A stretch of 64,000 nucleotides of DNA, from positions 186,001 through 250,000 of the forward strand of contig NZ_BSQG01000002.1 of assembly GCF_030268225.1 (NCBI RefSeq), written 5' to 3'. The notes beneath the pieces were generated by a model. The model made no database searches. It had not been told where the DNA came from and worked only from the letters and a program-made list of their open reading frames with translations. A program made the translations under genes and the position numbers. Of this stretch, positions 1 through 7,243 are shown piece by piece (position 1 is the stretch's first letter; each line of letters opens with the position of its first letter). The DNA is from Nocardiopsis ansamitocini. Lineage in GTDB: Bacteria > Actinomycetota > Actinomycetes > Streptosporangiales > Streptosporangiaceae.

Positions 1-166
1 TGAGGGCGGAGAGCCGGGCCAGGGCGCGTTCGTGGGCGGTGGCGTTGGCCGGATTCAATTCCGCTAACCGGTTCAGGGTCCTGATCCCTTCGGCTTTGAC
101 CAGGCCGATGAGTTCACTGTCGCGCGCGGAGGAGGAAGTGATCTCCTCGCCCTGCCACGACGTCAC
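1..166 (-). CDS. Partial hypothetical protein, runs off the left edge
   Basis: An open frame on the minus strand runs from about 166 to the window edge without a stop. The first usable start is a GTG at 166, and the protein would begin VTSWQGEEITSS. The frame is open further upstream, but there it overlaps the end of the neighbouring immunity-like gene. The peptide is charged, probably helical and not recognised. It lies in the same orientation as the toxin and immunity genes, so it may be another immunity or accessory gene. Start and function are uncertain. Confidence 0.35.
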   Translation of the reverse strand, partial: MTSWQGEEITSSSARDSELIGLVKAEGIRTLNRLAELNPANATAHERALARLSAL

Positions 167-221
167 CCGGAACAGCAGCCATTCCCTTTCTTTCTCCTCA
201 CGGGAACGCCCGGCCGTTCGC

Positions 222-725
222 TCATCGACTGGCGGGGCCGTCCGGCGCCTGCGCGAAGGTCACGGTGGGCCCGTAAGCGCCGTCTTGCTCGTCGGTCACC
301 GTGACGACGATGTCATGCCGAGGGTGACGGCGTGGGAGGAGCCCCTGCCAGCACTCCCCGATGGCGTAGGCCAGCTGCCGGAGGTTCTCCTCACCGTAGG
401 AGTCGACTCCGACGTTGGTGAAGACGTCGAACAGAGAGGTCGTGTTGACCATCGACTCCGCACGGCGGACGTCGCCGCCGAAGTAAGCGATCCAACGGTC
501 GGCGGTCTCCGTGCCGGCTTCGGCGAGGAACACCCCGCCCCGGTGTTCGATGGTCTCGGGGCAGAACAGCCACGCGGCGGCGAGAACGTAGGGGTAGGCC
601 GCCTCCTGATCCAGGTAGGCGGTCGGGGTCAGTGTGCGCGACCCGCCGAAGCGCTCTCGCCAGGTCCCGACGAACTCCGGCTCGGTTCTCCCATGCCAGA
701 AAGGCCGCTCACTACTCATAGTCAC
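222..725 (-). CDS. Candidate immunity protein for the adjacent HINT toxin
   Basis: A 167-aa acidic, soluble protein without signal peptide or membrane segment; I recognise no family. It lies immediately downstream of the polymorphic toxin gene, and its GTG start overlaps the toxin stop codon (GTGA), so translation is probably coupled. An ATG two codons later (719) is an alternative start. Polymorphic toxins are normally followed directly by a small gene for a cognate inhibitor. Position, size and overlap fit that role, which is inferred from context and not from sequence similarity. Confidence 0.6.
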   Translation of the reverse strand: MTMSSERPFWHGRTEPEFVGTWRERFGGSRTLTPTAYLDQEAAYPYVLAAAWLFCPETIEHRGGVFLAEAGTETADRWIAYFGGDVRRAESMVNTTSLFDVFTNVGVDSYGEENLRQLAYAIGECWQGLLPRRHPRHDIVVTVTDEQDGAYGPTVTFAQAPDGPASR

Positions 726-2332
726 AGTTTCTCGTCCGGACGGGCAGGACGCACATCGTTGCGGAGTCCTTGCACGTGGATCTCACCGCTGGGCGTTTGA
801 TTGTGCTGGTATGGAATCACATGCGGAGTTTCGATACCCGAATGGGCTGCTCCCGTGAGATCGACCCGCTTTATGGCATTCCCGTTTCCGTCATAGACGA
901 TGTAGTTGGTGACATCTCCCGTCTGGGGATCCTGCTTGTAGAGGGTCTGGTTGGGAGGACCTCCTTGCGCGGGCAGGTTACGTCCTCGCCAGAATGGACT
1001 GTTCTTATCGTATTTCTGCCCAGAACTGATCAGTTCTGGCGCCGGCGGAAGATGCGAATCATCTGGAATGCACGAATTGCTGTTGTGGACGAGTAGGGGT
1101 GTTTCGCCGGCGACGACGTGGTAGGTGTGCAGGTCCTCAACGGTGAGGTTGTGGACCTGCTGGTCGGCCACGGTGCGCACGTCCACCGCGTCGGCTTGGA
1201 CCCAGGTGCCGGTGGAGGTGCGCAGCCACGAGCCGGGCTCCAGGTCGGCGGCGTCGACCCACTGGGCGAGGTCGGGGACCCAGAAGGGGTGGGCATCGGT
1301 AGCGGTGATGGTCGCGGTGTGGCCGTCGGTGTCGGTGATCGTGATGTCGACCAGGGTCTTGGCGCCTGAGCCCTCGATGAGGTGGGTGACCTCGCGCGGT
1401 GCGCTCTCACCGGTGAGCGGGTCGGTGGCCAGCACTTCGTGGCCCACCTGCACCGCTTCGATGGGTGTGGTCGAACCATCGGCCATGAGCACCAGGGTCG
1501 CGGGGATGAAACTGTTGGGGCCCCGGGGGCACGAGATGGCGTCCTGGTCGCGGTTCCCCCCATCCGAATCCGAATCCGAATCCGAATCGGAGTTGGAGTT
1601 GGAGTCGCGGTTGTTGCCGCCGAGGCCGAAGGCCCGGTCGATCTTCTTGCCCCAACCGAGGAAGGGGATGAACCCGATCAGGGTGTCGCCCACGACCTGG
1701 GAACCCGCGTGCAGCCGCTCGCCGTCGTCCCAGTCGGCCTGGGCCTCCTCGCTGACGAACAGGTCCTTGACGAAACCCCACGGGTCGCTGGTGGCGGCGT
1801 CCCAGGTACCGGTCACCCCGCCCCACACCGAGTCCCACGTGTCAGAAGCCCACTGCCCGGGGTCGTTCCACAGGTCACCGGCGCCGTTCCAGAGTCCTAC
1901 CGCGCCGTCTTTGACGTCGCCCACGAAGCCCGCGCCGGAGTCCCACAGGCCGCTGCCGATGGCCGAGCCCTTGTCCCAGGTCCAATCCCAGGCGTCGGTG
2001 AGGAAGTTCCCCCCACCACCACCATCGTCGTCGTTGTTGTTGTTGTTGTTGACGGGGGTGAGTACCGGCGCGCCGCCCTCAGGGGCGTCGTGGCCGGTGG
2101 TGTCGACTGCGGGCACCGTGGCGGGCGAGGACCCCTCGGGTTGGGCCGCTTCCTGGGGGGTGGTGTCCTCGCGGCCCAGGGCGCGGTCCACGGCCTGGGT
2201 CAGGCCGGTGCTGACCTGGGTGCCCACATCGGTGAGGGCCAACGCGGCCACGATCGCGGCCACCAGCAGGAACACGCCGGCGTATTCCAGGGCCGAGGCG
2301 CCGCGGTCGGGGTCATGGATCCGTCTCAGCAC
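722..2332 (-). CDS. Polymorphic toxin: pilin-like N-terminus, HINT domain, C-terminal toxin
   Basis: 536 aa from a GTG. Residues 9-36 (DRGASALEYAG followed by a hydrophobic stretch) look like the Flp/TadE pilin-type segment. Then come a low-complexity linker (Asn/Asp/Gly run about 95-108), a Trp-rich region of repeated W-D/W-N units (113-190), and an acidic Ser-Asp run (244-257). A pretoxin-HINT domain follows at about 268-418: Cys268, NSFIPATLVLMADG, TDAHPFWV, and LLVHN at the end. The last ~115 residues (PFWRGRN, KRVDLTGAAHSG, TPHVIPY, VRPARPDE) resemble what I know as the type-24 polymorphic toxin domain, a putative RNase. HINT domains autocleave to release such toxins. The domain assignment of the C-terminus is tentative. 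Confidence 0.82.
   Translation of the reverse strand: MLRRIHDPDRGASALEYAGVFLLVAAIVAALALTDVGTQVSTGLTQAVDRALGREDTTPQEAAQPEGSSPATVPAVDTTGHDAPEGGAPVLTPVNNNNNNDDDGGGGGNFLTDAWDWTWDKGSAIGSGLWDSGAGFVGDVKDGAVGLWNGAGDLWNDPGQWASDTWDSVWGGVTGTWDAATSDPWGFVKDLFVSEEAQADWDDGERLHAGSQVVGDTLIGFIPFLGWGKKIDRAFGLGGNNRDSNSNSDSDSDSDSDGGNRDQDAISCPRGPNSFIPATLVLMADGSTTPIEAVQVGHEVLATDPLTGESAPREVTHLIEGSGAKTLVDITITDTDGHTATITATDAHPFWVPDLAQWVDAADLEPGSWLRTSTGTWVQADAVDVRTVADQQVHNLTVEDLHTYHVVAGETPLLVHNSNSCIPDDSHLPPAPELISSGQKYDKNSPFWRGRNLPAQGGPPNQTLYKQDPQTGDVTNYIVYDGNGNAIKRVDLTGAAHSGIETPHVIPYQHNQTPSGEIHVQGLRNDVRPARPDEKL
1563..1609. repeat. Hexanucleotide tandem repeat encoding Ser-Asp run
   Basis: Four perfect copies of TCCGAA (1563-1586) are followed by related TCGGAG/TTGGAG units. 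They encode the alternating Asp-Ser/Asn-Ser linker just before the HINT domain of the toxin gene. In-frame hexamers can change copy number without breaking the reading frame. Confidence 0.7.
2016..2050. repeat. Trinucleotide repeats (GTT)6 and neighbours encoding poly-Asn/Asp/Gly
   Basis: Six GTT units at 2033-2050 and adjoining CGT and CCA triplets encode a run of Asn, Asp and Gly between the membrane-proximal segment and the Trp-rich region of the toxin. This is a flexible linker of low complexity. Confidence 0.7.
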
Positions 2333-2480
2333 AAGCCCCTACCCCACAGCATCCGCGCGCCCCTGGCCGGTGAAACCCAAAAGGTGAACGGTAGCAACCA
2401 AACGAGAGCGAAAGGGCGGTCGCGGGGTGGCCGCAACCGGACGCCCCCCAACCACTCCCGGCAACCGCCCCCCAAGGGGT

Positions 2481-2846
2481 TCAGCGTTGCGCGGGTTGGC
2501 GGAAGTACTCACGGGAGGAACGCAGCAGCACCAGGACCAACACGGTGGTGGGCAGCACCAGCTGGGTCACGACACCCTCCGAGCCCAAAGTGAGCAGGGT
2601 GTAGGCGATGAACAACACCTGCACGGTGACGATCGCCGCGTGCAGGATGCGCCCGCGCCGGCGCACCATCAGCCCCAGGATCAACTGCGCCACCCCGGGC
2701 AACGACGCGCCCAGGACGTAACCGAAGGCATGCGCGCTCATCCCCAACCGGATGAACGCGACCACCGCCAACGCGAACGTCAACCCCGCGATCACGAACA
2801 TCAGAATCCGCGCCCACCGCACCGGCCCCGGCAACTGATCCTTCAC
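2481..2846 (-). CDS. Small four-helix integral membrane protein
   Basis: 121 aa with four hydrophobic segments (about residues 13-35, 40-60, 68-88, 92-110), a basic loop (VRRRGR) between the second and third, and a charged C-terminus. I chose the GTG at 2846 because a GGAGG lies 5 nt upstream. The longer open frame upstream of this start lacks membrane character and looks non-coding. No catalytic motif is visible and I assign no family or function. It lies about 150 bp upstream of the toxin gene on the same strand, so it could belong to the toxin locus, but nothing proves this. Confidence 0.7.
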   Translation of the reverse strand: MKDQLPGPVRWARILMFVIAGLTFALAVVAFIRLGMSAHAFGYVLGASLPGVAQLILGLMVRRRGRILHAAIVTVQVLFIAYTLLTLGSEGVVTQLVLPTTVLVLVLLRSSREYFRQPAQR

Positions 2847-3089
2847 CACTACCTCCAACCGCCTTCGCGAATACCTGCCACGAACCCTAGTTCCACGCGG
2901 TAAAGGGTTCTGGAGGTCCGTCCCGGTCCAGCCCTCTGACGGCAGTGCTCCAGTGACGAAACCCCCGGTTCTCGGGGCCGGTCCGATCATGTGGGTGACC
3001 GGTTTCGGACTTCTTCCCCCGCAGAGGTGTGGTGATCGATGGGGCGGGGAATCCAGTGGACCCACTCTCACCGAACCGGGGAACCCGCG

Positions 3090-3359
3090 ATGACACGCCC
3101 ATGGGAGATCGATCCCGAAGCCACTTTTCTCCGCAGGCTCGGTAAAAGCGCTGTCGAACTCGGGGACAGTCGGACAACTGCCGATTGTCCCGATATCTGG
3201 GAGCTTTCCAACGGTGACGTGGCCGTGGTCGGGCGCGACGCCACCGCGCTCTTCGCCGACCGAATGCCTCCAGGAGTGAGCGTGGGCCATGACGAACGCC
3301 TCGTCGTCGTTCCCGGAAACATGCTGCGCGCCGCCAAGCCGGATATCGCTGATGTTTGA
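3090..3359 (+). CDS. Conserved actinobacterial small protein upstream of DUF6879
   Basis: 89 aa, starting MTRPWEID. The central TADCPDIWELSNGDVAVVGRDAT is typical of small proteins that precede DUF6879 genes in streptomycete-like genomes, often near XRE regulators. It is soluble, with no catalytic motif. I preferred the ATG at 3090 over the upstream start at 3039 because the conserved part begins there. It overlaps the next gene by 8 bp, so the two are probably translated together. Function unknown. Confidence 0.72.
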   Translation: MTRPWEIDPEATFLRRLGKSAVELGDSRTTADCPDIWELSNGDVAVVGRDATALFADRMPPGVSVGHDERLVVVPGNMLRAAKPDIADV

Positions 3360-3975
3360 CCGGGTGCGTGAAGCGGATGGAACGATTTTGGATCGTCGTG
3401 CCTACCACGTCGATTCCCGGTCGGCGGTCGCCCTCGCACACGGGGTGATCTGGAAACTGGAGCGTTCGCAGGTGTTCAGTGAGCCCCATGATCCGGCCTG
3501 GACGGCGTTTCGTGAAGGGGATTGGCCCACGGTGATCGACATCTTCGAATCCGAGCGTGACGCGGTCCGAGCCGAGGCCGATTCGTACCGTGCGCAAGGC
3601 CTCGAACTACGTCGGTTGCGCGTTGTCGAGCCTTCGCCCACCCCCTACCTCGTATGGGAGATGCACAGCCACCGGATCTTCGCGGAGTGCGGTATGAGCA
3701 TCCGGGTCCTGCCCGTGGAGCAGGTGCGTCATCTGGAGATTTCCGCGCAGCTGCCAGAGCTCGTGGTCTACGGGGACCAGGTGCTCTACCAGGTTCGTTA
3801 TGACGACGAATGGGCTCCGATCGGTGCGAAACGGGTCGACGACCGGGCACTCGTCTCAGAGGCGGCGGCCGGCATCGCGGGATTGTACGAGAGGGCCGAA
3901 CCACTGACCGACTACTTCACCCGGGAGATCACCCCACTGGTTCCTGCGGTCAGGGGCGACGGGCAGGGTGTCTGA
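3352..3975 (+). CDS. DUF6879 family protein
   Basis: 207 aa. The motif series FESERDAVRAEADSYRAQG, RVVEPSPTPYLVWEMHSH and IRVLPVEQV matches the DUF6879 family, a soluble actinobacterial domain of unknown activity. The ATG at 3352 (MFDRVRE) overlaps the upstream stop by 8 bp; an in-frame start further upstream would lie inside the previous gene. The C-terminus carries a YFTREITPLVP segment common in the family. It forms a three-gene cassette with the small protein before it and the DUF6082 gene after it, each pair overlapping by 8 bp. Confidence 0.8.
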   Translation: MFDRVREADGTILDRRAYHVDSRSAVALAHGVIWKLERSQVFSEPHDPAWTAFREGDWPTVIDIFESERDAVRAEADSYRAQGLELRRLRVVEPSPTPYLVWEMHSHRIFAECGMSIRVLPVEQVRHLEISAQLPELVVYGDQVLYQVRYDDEWAPIGAKRVDDRALVSEAAAGIAGLYERAEPLTDYFTREITPLVPAVRGDGQGV

Positions 3976-4750
3976 TCGGCGAGAAGTGGATGTCGTCGAC
4001 AAAGGAACCGTGAAACCGCTGGTCGCTGTTACGATCGCGTTTGTTGTGACGGTGGCGATCGGGTTGGTTGGCCTGTCTCCTTATGCTTTGCGGCTCTTCG
4101 GTGAAAGCGGTGATTGGCAGCAGTTGAGCCTCATCGGGCAGACCTATGGTGCGGTGTCGGCGTTGATCGCCGTATTGGCGCTGGTCGGTGTGGCTTTGAC
4201 GCTCGTTTACCAGGCCCGTGAGACACAACGGGCGATGGAAGAAACCCGCCGCCAGGCCGTGTCGGATCTATTGCGTATGGCGATGGACGATCCGGACCTG
4301 GACGAGTGCTGGGGGCCGCTTCCTGAGCCGGATGACCCGAAGACCCGCAAACAGCGCCTCTACACGAACATGATCGTGTCCCAGTGGGAGACCGCATATG
4401 GGCTCGGCACCCTTCCCGAACGACGGCTCAGAGCGGTTTCAGCGGAGATGTTTCAAGGCAGGGTGGGCAGGGCTTATTGGGCGGACGCCAGAGAGGCCCG
4501 ATTGACTACGGCAGGCAACCGAGCGCAGCACCGTTTTTCCCGGATTCTCGACGAGGAATATCGGCGACAACGCCCCGTAGTCCTCACTGCCGGAACGAAA
4601 CAACAAACCCCTCTTCGGCCGAGGCACTCCCTCGGAACCGCCACTGTCCTGGCGCTGGCTTTCGCCGGCGGAGCCGTTACGGTCGGCGTGGCGCTGGGTG
4701 GGCTGCGGGCTTCCCAGCAGAGGACACGCGCGGCTACCGCTCGACGGTGA
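3968..4750 (+). CDS. DUF6082 family membrane protein
   Basis: 260 aa from a GTG that overlaps the DUF6879 stop by 8 bp. Two N-terminal transmembrane helices (about 17-37 and 57-80) are followed by a cytoplasmic region. That region has the family signature: LLRMAMDDPDLDECWG, YTNMIVSQWETAYGLG, MFQGRVGRAYW and FSRILDEEYRRQRP. A third hydrophobic stretch near residue 225-245 precedes a basic tail. DUF6082 proteins are frequent in actinomycetes and have no assigned function. The overlap suggests co-expression with the DUF6879 protein. Confidence 0.82.
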   Translation: MSDRREVDVVDKGTVKPLVAVTIAFVVTVAIGLVGLSPYALRLFGESGDWQQLSLIGQTYGAVSALIAVLALVGVALTLVYQARETQRAMEETRRQAVSDLLRMAMDDPDLDECWGPLPEPDDPKTRKQRLYTNMIVSQWETAYGLGTLPERRLRAVSAEMFQGRVGRAYWADAREARLTTAGNRAQHRFSRILDEEYRRQRPVVLTAGTKQQTPLRPRHSLGTATVLALAFAGGAVTVGVALGGLRASQQRTRAATARR

Positions 4751-4775
4751 CAACCGCTGCTCCCTTGGAACGTGA

Positions 4776-5066
4776 TCGGGCACAGGAGCCGTTCGGTTGC
4801 CTTCCTGCCGAGCCGAGAACACCGGTGGAGAGGCACAGTACTTCGACGGTTCGGACCAGAAACTGCTCGACGCCGAAGGAACCGAGTACGCCGACGACAC
4901 GACCGCCGGGATTTATCTGGAGGACACCGATTCCTTCCTCAACCAGGTCAACCCCGGCAACAGCGTCGATGTGAAGGTCGTCTTCGACATTCCCGAGGAC
5001 GTCAGCCCCGACCGCGTCGAACTGCACGGCTCCATGTTCAGTGGCGGTGTGACCGTCGGGCTGTGA
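4776..5066 (+). pseudogene. Truncated DUF4352 domain remnant
   Basis: The frame ending at 5066 encodes RAENTGGEAQYFDGSD, LLDAEGTEYADDT and NPGNSVDVKVVFDIPEDV, the second half of a DUF4352 (telokin-like, extracellular) domain. A TGA at 4773 closes the frame upstream, and no signal peptide, lipobox or first half of the domain is present. DUF4352 proteins are normally lipoproteins of 150-200 aa. A TTG at 4797 could start an 89-aa product, but it would lack the export signal. Most likely a decayed gene. Confidence 0.5.
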
Positions 5067-5161
5067 GCCCGACCGCCTTCAACCGGTCGTGGGGGCGCTC
5101 ATCCTCGGCCCGAGCCGGGAAGCGCGCCCCTCACGACCGGGGAAGGGGAGCAATCGCCTGA

Positions 5162-5671
5162 TCAGGATGCACCGGCCAGCTCCAGGTCCCGTTCGATCTG
5201 GTGCACGGGGAACTCCGCCCAGGTGATCATCGAGCCGGGCCGGTCGTGCGCCTGGCCAGGGAGATGGTGTGCGCCGCTGCCCGTCACGGGAAACCGGCCC
5301 CACTCCCGGGAAAGAGCAGAGGCGATGAAGAGGCCGCGTCCCCCCTGGGAGTCCTCGGAGGGCATCCGCGCGTGGGGCACCGACCACGGCCGGTCCGGGC
5401 GTCGGCCCTGGTCGGTGACCTCCAGGCGGATGCACTCGGGGCGGTCCCCGGTCATGGTCACCGCCACCTCCACCTCGCCGCCGGGGATCCCCGACGCGGT
5501 GTGCCTGACAGCGTTGGCGAACAGTTCACTGGTGACGAGTTCCACCGCGTCACTGATCTCGGGAAACGCTTGCACGATGGTTTTGGCCCAGGCGCGCGCC
5601 GCACCGCATTCCTGCGGTACGCCGGGAAACGTCCGGGTCGCCCGCACGGGGTACACCTCGTTGTCGTTCAT
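5162..5671 (-). CDS. Anti-sigma-type HATPase (RsbW/SpoIIAB-like) regulatory protein
   Basis: 169 aa from MNDNEVYPVRA. The GHKL ATPase motifs are visible: N box ELFANAVRHT, G1-like VTDQGRRP, and G2-like GGRGLFIASALSREWG. Such short soluble HATPase proteins are common in actinomycetes. They act as serine kinases or anti-sigma factors, usually with STAS antagonists and alternative sigma factors encoded elsewhere. The frame stays open to 5929, but that extension would overlap the neighbouring dehydrogenase and looks like non-coding arginine-rich sequence, so I chose the ATG at 5671. No partner gene is adjacent. Confidence 0.75.
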   Translation of the reverse strand: MNDNEVYPVRATRTFPGVPQECGAARAWAKTIVQAFPEISDAVELVTSELFANAVRHTASGIPGGEVEVAVTMTGDRPECIRLEVTDQGRRPDRPWSVPHARMPSEDSQGGRGLFIASALSREWGRFPVTGSGAHHLPGQAHDRPGSMITWAEFPVHQIERDLELAGAS

Positions 5672-5844
5672 TGTTTGCAGCACCGCCTCGTGGGGGGTCG
5701 GGTCGAACTCGTTCGACGGCGTCCTGTGCGGGAGGCGCGCCCCACCGGGTGACCCCCCGCGTCTCCTGTACGGGTACCCGTTGTGGGCCCGAGGATGCGC
5801 GCAGGCCGCCCGGCAGGTGGTGACACCCCCGATCCGATGGGGTG

Positions 5845-6807
5845 TTATCCCAGGCCAGCGCCATGACGGCCAGATTCGGCCGCGGGAAAGTCGTAGGACA
5901 CCAGAGTCAGCTCTTCGGAACGCTTCCACAGCGCCCTGGCGGTTGCCTCGTCCCTGGCCGCGACGCTCCTGGCGGACCTGACGGGTGTGCCGGTGCGTCC
6001 GTTGCGGGGTCCGTAGTAGTCCCCGCCTTCGACACCGGGGATGGTGGCCGCGTAGAGGCCGGGCCAGGCGCCGGCCAGGGCGCTCTGGGCGAAGATGCGG
6101 TTGGCGGCGCGCATCGCGGTGCCCCGCAGGCGCGATCCGCGCATCTCGCCGCCGACGGAGTGCAGGTTGGTCGCCGCGTATCCGGGATGGGCCGCCACAC
6201 TCAGCAGAGGAGAGTCGGCCTCCTTGGCCAGCCGGTCCAGTTCGGCGGTGAACAGCAGGTTCGCCAGTTTGGACTGGCCGTAGGCGAGCCAGGGGTTGTA
6301 GGGCCGCTGTTCCCAGTTGAGGTCGTCCAGGTCGAGGTAGCCGATGCTGTGCAGTCCGCTGCTGATAGTGATGACCCGGGGAGCGTCCGCGTTGAGCAGC
6401 ACGGGCAGTAGCAGGCCGGTGAGGGCGAAGTGGCCGAGGTGGTTGGTGCCGAACTGCATCTCGAAGCCGTCGGCGGTGCGCGCCAGCGGGATGTCCATCA
6501 CCCCGGCGTTGTTGAACAGCAGGTCGAGGCGTTCGTAGGGGAACTGCTCGGCGAAGTCGCGGATCGAGGCGAGGTCGTCCAGGTGGAGGCGTGCGTGCTC
6601 CACCTGGGCGCCGGGCACCCGGTCGGTGATCTCGCGGGCCGCGGCCCGGCCCTTGTCCTCGCCGCGCGAGGTCAGCACCACGCGGGCGCCGGCCTCGGCG
6701 AGTTTGTAGGCGGTCTCCAGGCCCAGCCCGGAACTTCCCCCGGTCACCACGGCTATTGCGCCGCTCTGGTCCGGCAGTCGTTCCTGGGTCCAGTTTCCCT
6801 TGGGCAT
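5845..6807 (-). CDS. Short-chain dehydrogenase/reductase
   Basis: 320 aa, soluble. NAD(P)-binding motif TGGSSGLG near residue 23, NNAGVMD near 97, catalytic Ser in ITISSGLHS, and catalytic YGQSK (Tyr-x3-Lys) near 176. The overall pattern (FNNAGVM, GTNHLGHFALTGLLLP, HPGYAATNL) matches the retinol-dehydrogenase/WW-oxidoreductase-like branch of classical SDRs, which often act on lipophilic alcohols or carbonyls; the true substrate cannot be told. A GGAG lies 7 nt before the ATG. The next gene on this strand, the HATPase, starts 170 bp downstream; I see no functional link. Confidence 0.85.
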   Translation of the reverse strand: MPKGNWTQERLPDQSGAIAVVTGGSSGLGLETAYKLAEAGARVVLTSRGEDKGRAAAREITDRVPGAQVEHARLHLDDLASIRDFAEQFPYERLDLLFNNAGVMDIPLARTADGFEMQFGTNHLGHFALTGLLLPVLLNADAPRVITISSGLHSIGYLDLDDLNWEQRPYNPWLAYGQSKLANLLFTAELDRLAKEADSPLLSVAAHPGYAATNLHSVGGEMRGSRLRGTAMRAANRIFAQSALAGAWPGLYAATIPGVEGGDYYGPRNGRTGTPVRSARSVAARDEATARALWKRSEELTLVSYDFPAAESGRHGAGLG

Positions 6808-6962
6808 GTTCTGCTCCAGCTTTCTCGGGTGTCGAGTGGATCCGCTCCGGCCCCTCTGTGGTGGGACGAGGTCCTGCTCTACCTACCCGTCACCACTGAA
6901 ACAAGCGTTGGCGATCGGTGGCGTTGGCGCACGAATCCTCTGTGAGGGCGGCCGAAAGTAAG

Positions 6963-6976
6963 CGGGAGCGTTCCCA
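6963..6976. promoter_or_regulatory. CelR-like operator
   Basis: CGGGAGCGTTCCCA differs at two positions from TGGGAGCGCTCCCA, the inverted repeat bound by the LacI-family regulator CelR that controls cellulase and glucanase genes in Thermobifida fusca. It lies about 270 bp before the GH16 start in a 436-bp intergenic region (6808-7243). A CelR-type repressor relieved by a glucan oligosaccharide is the likely control; this is inferred from the site alone. Nothing else recognisable is seen in the gap. Confidence 0.55.
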
Positions 6977-7243
6977 ATTAACTGTTCTTTACATCTTGCG
7001 TTGCCATCCGGGTAACAGTAAAGTCTCTTTCCAGTGCAGAGGGTGACGAAAAGTCCCTGTAAGTCACATCAACCCCCCGTGTGCCGGATCTGGTCCGCGC
7101 CCGCCTCCGCCCCCTCTACCTCGGGGCCTGGCGCTCCCCGACTCCGGACACGCTGATCCACGTGAACCGTCCAGATCCGTGTCACCCCGTTGTGGTCGGC
7201 GACCACGCGCGGGTCCGCGGCGGTTCAGATCGGAAGAATCCAA

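Noticed and set aside
2847-3290. Upstream extension of the small membrane protein to 269 aa
   Set aside because: It overlaps the divergent small gene at 3090 and has no membrane or domain character; GGAGG and GTG at 2846 are better.
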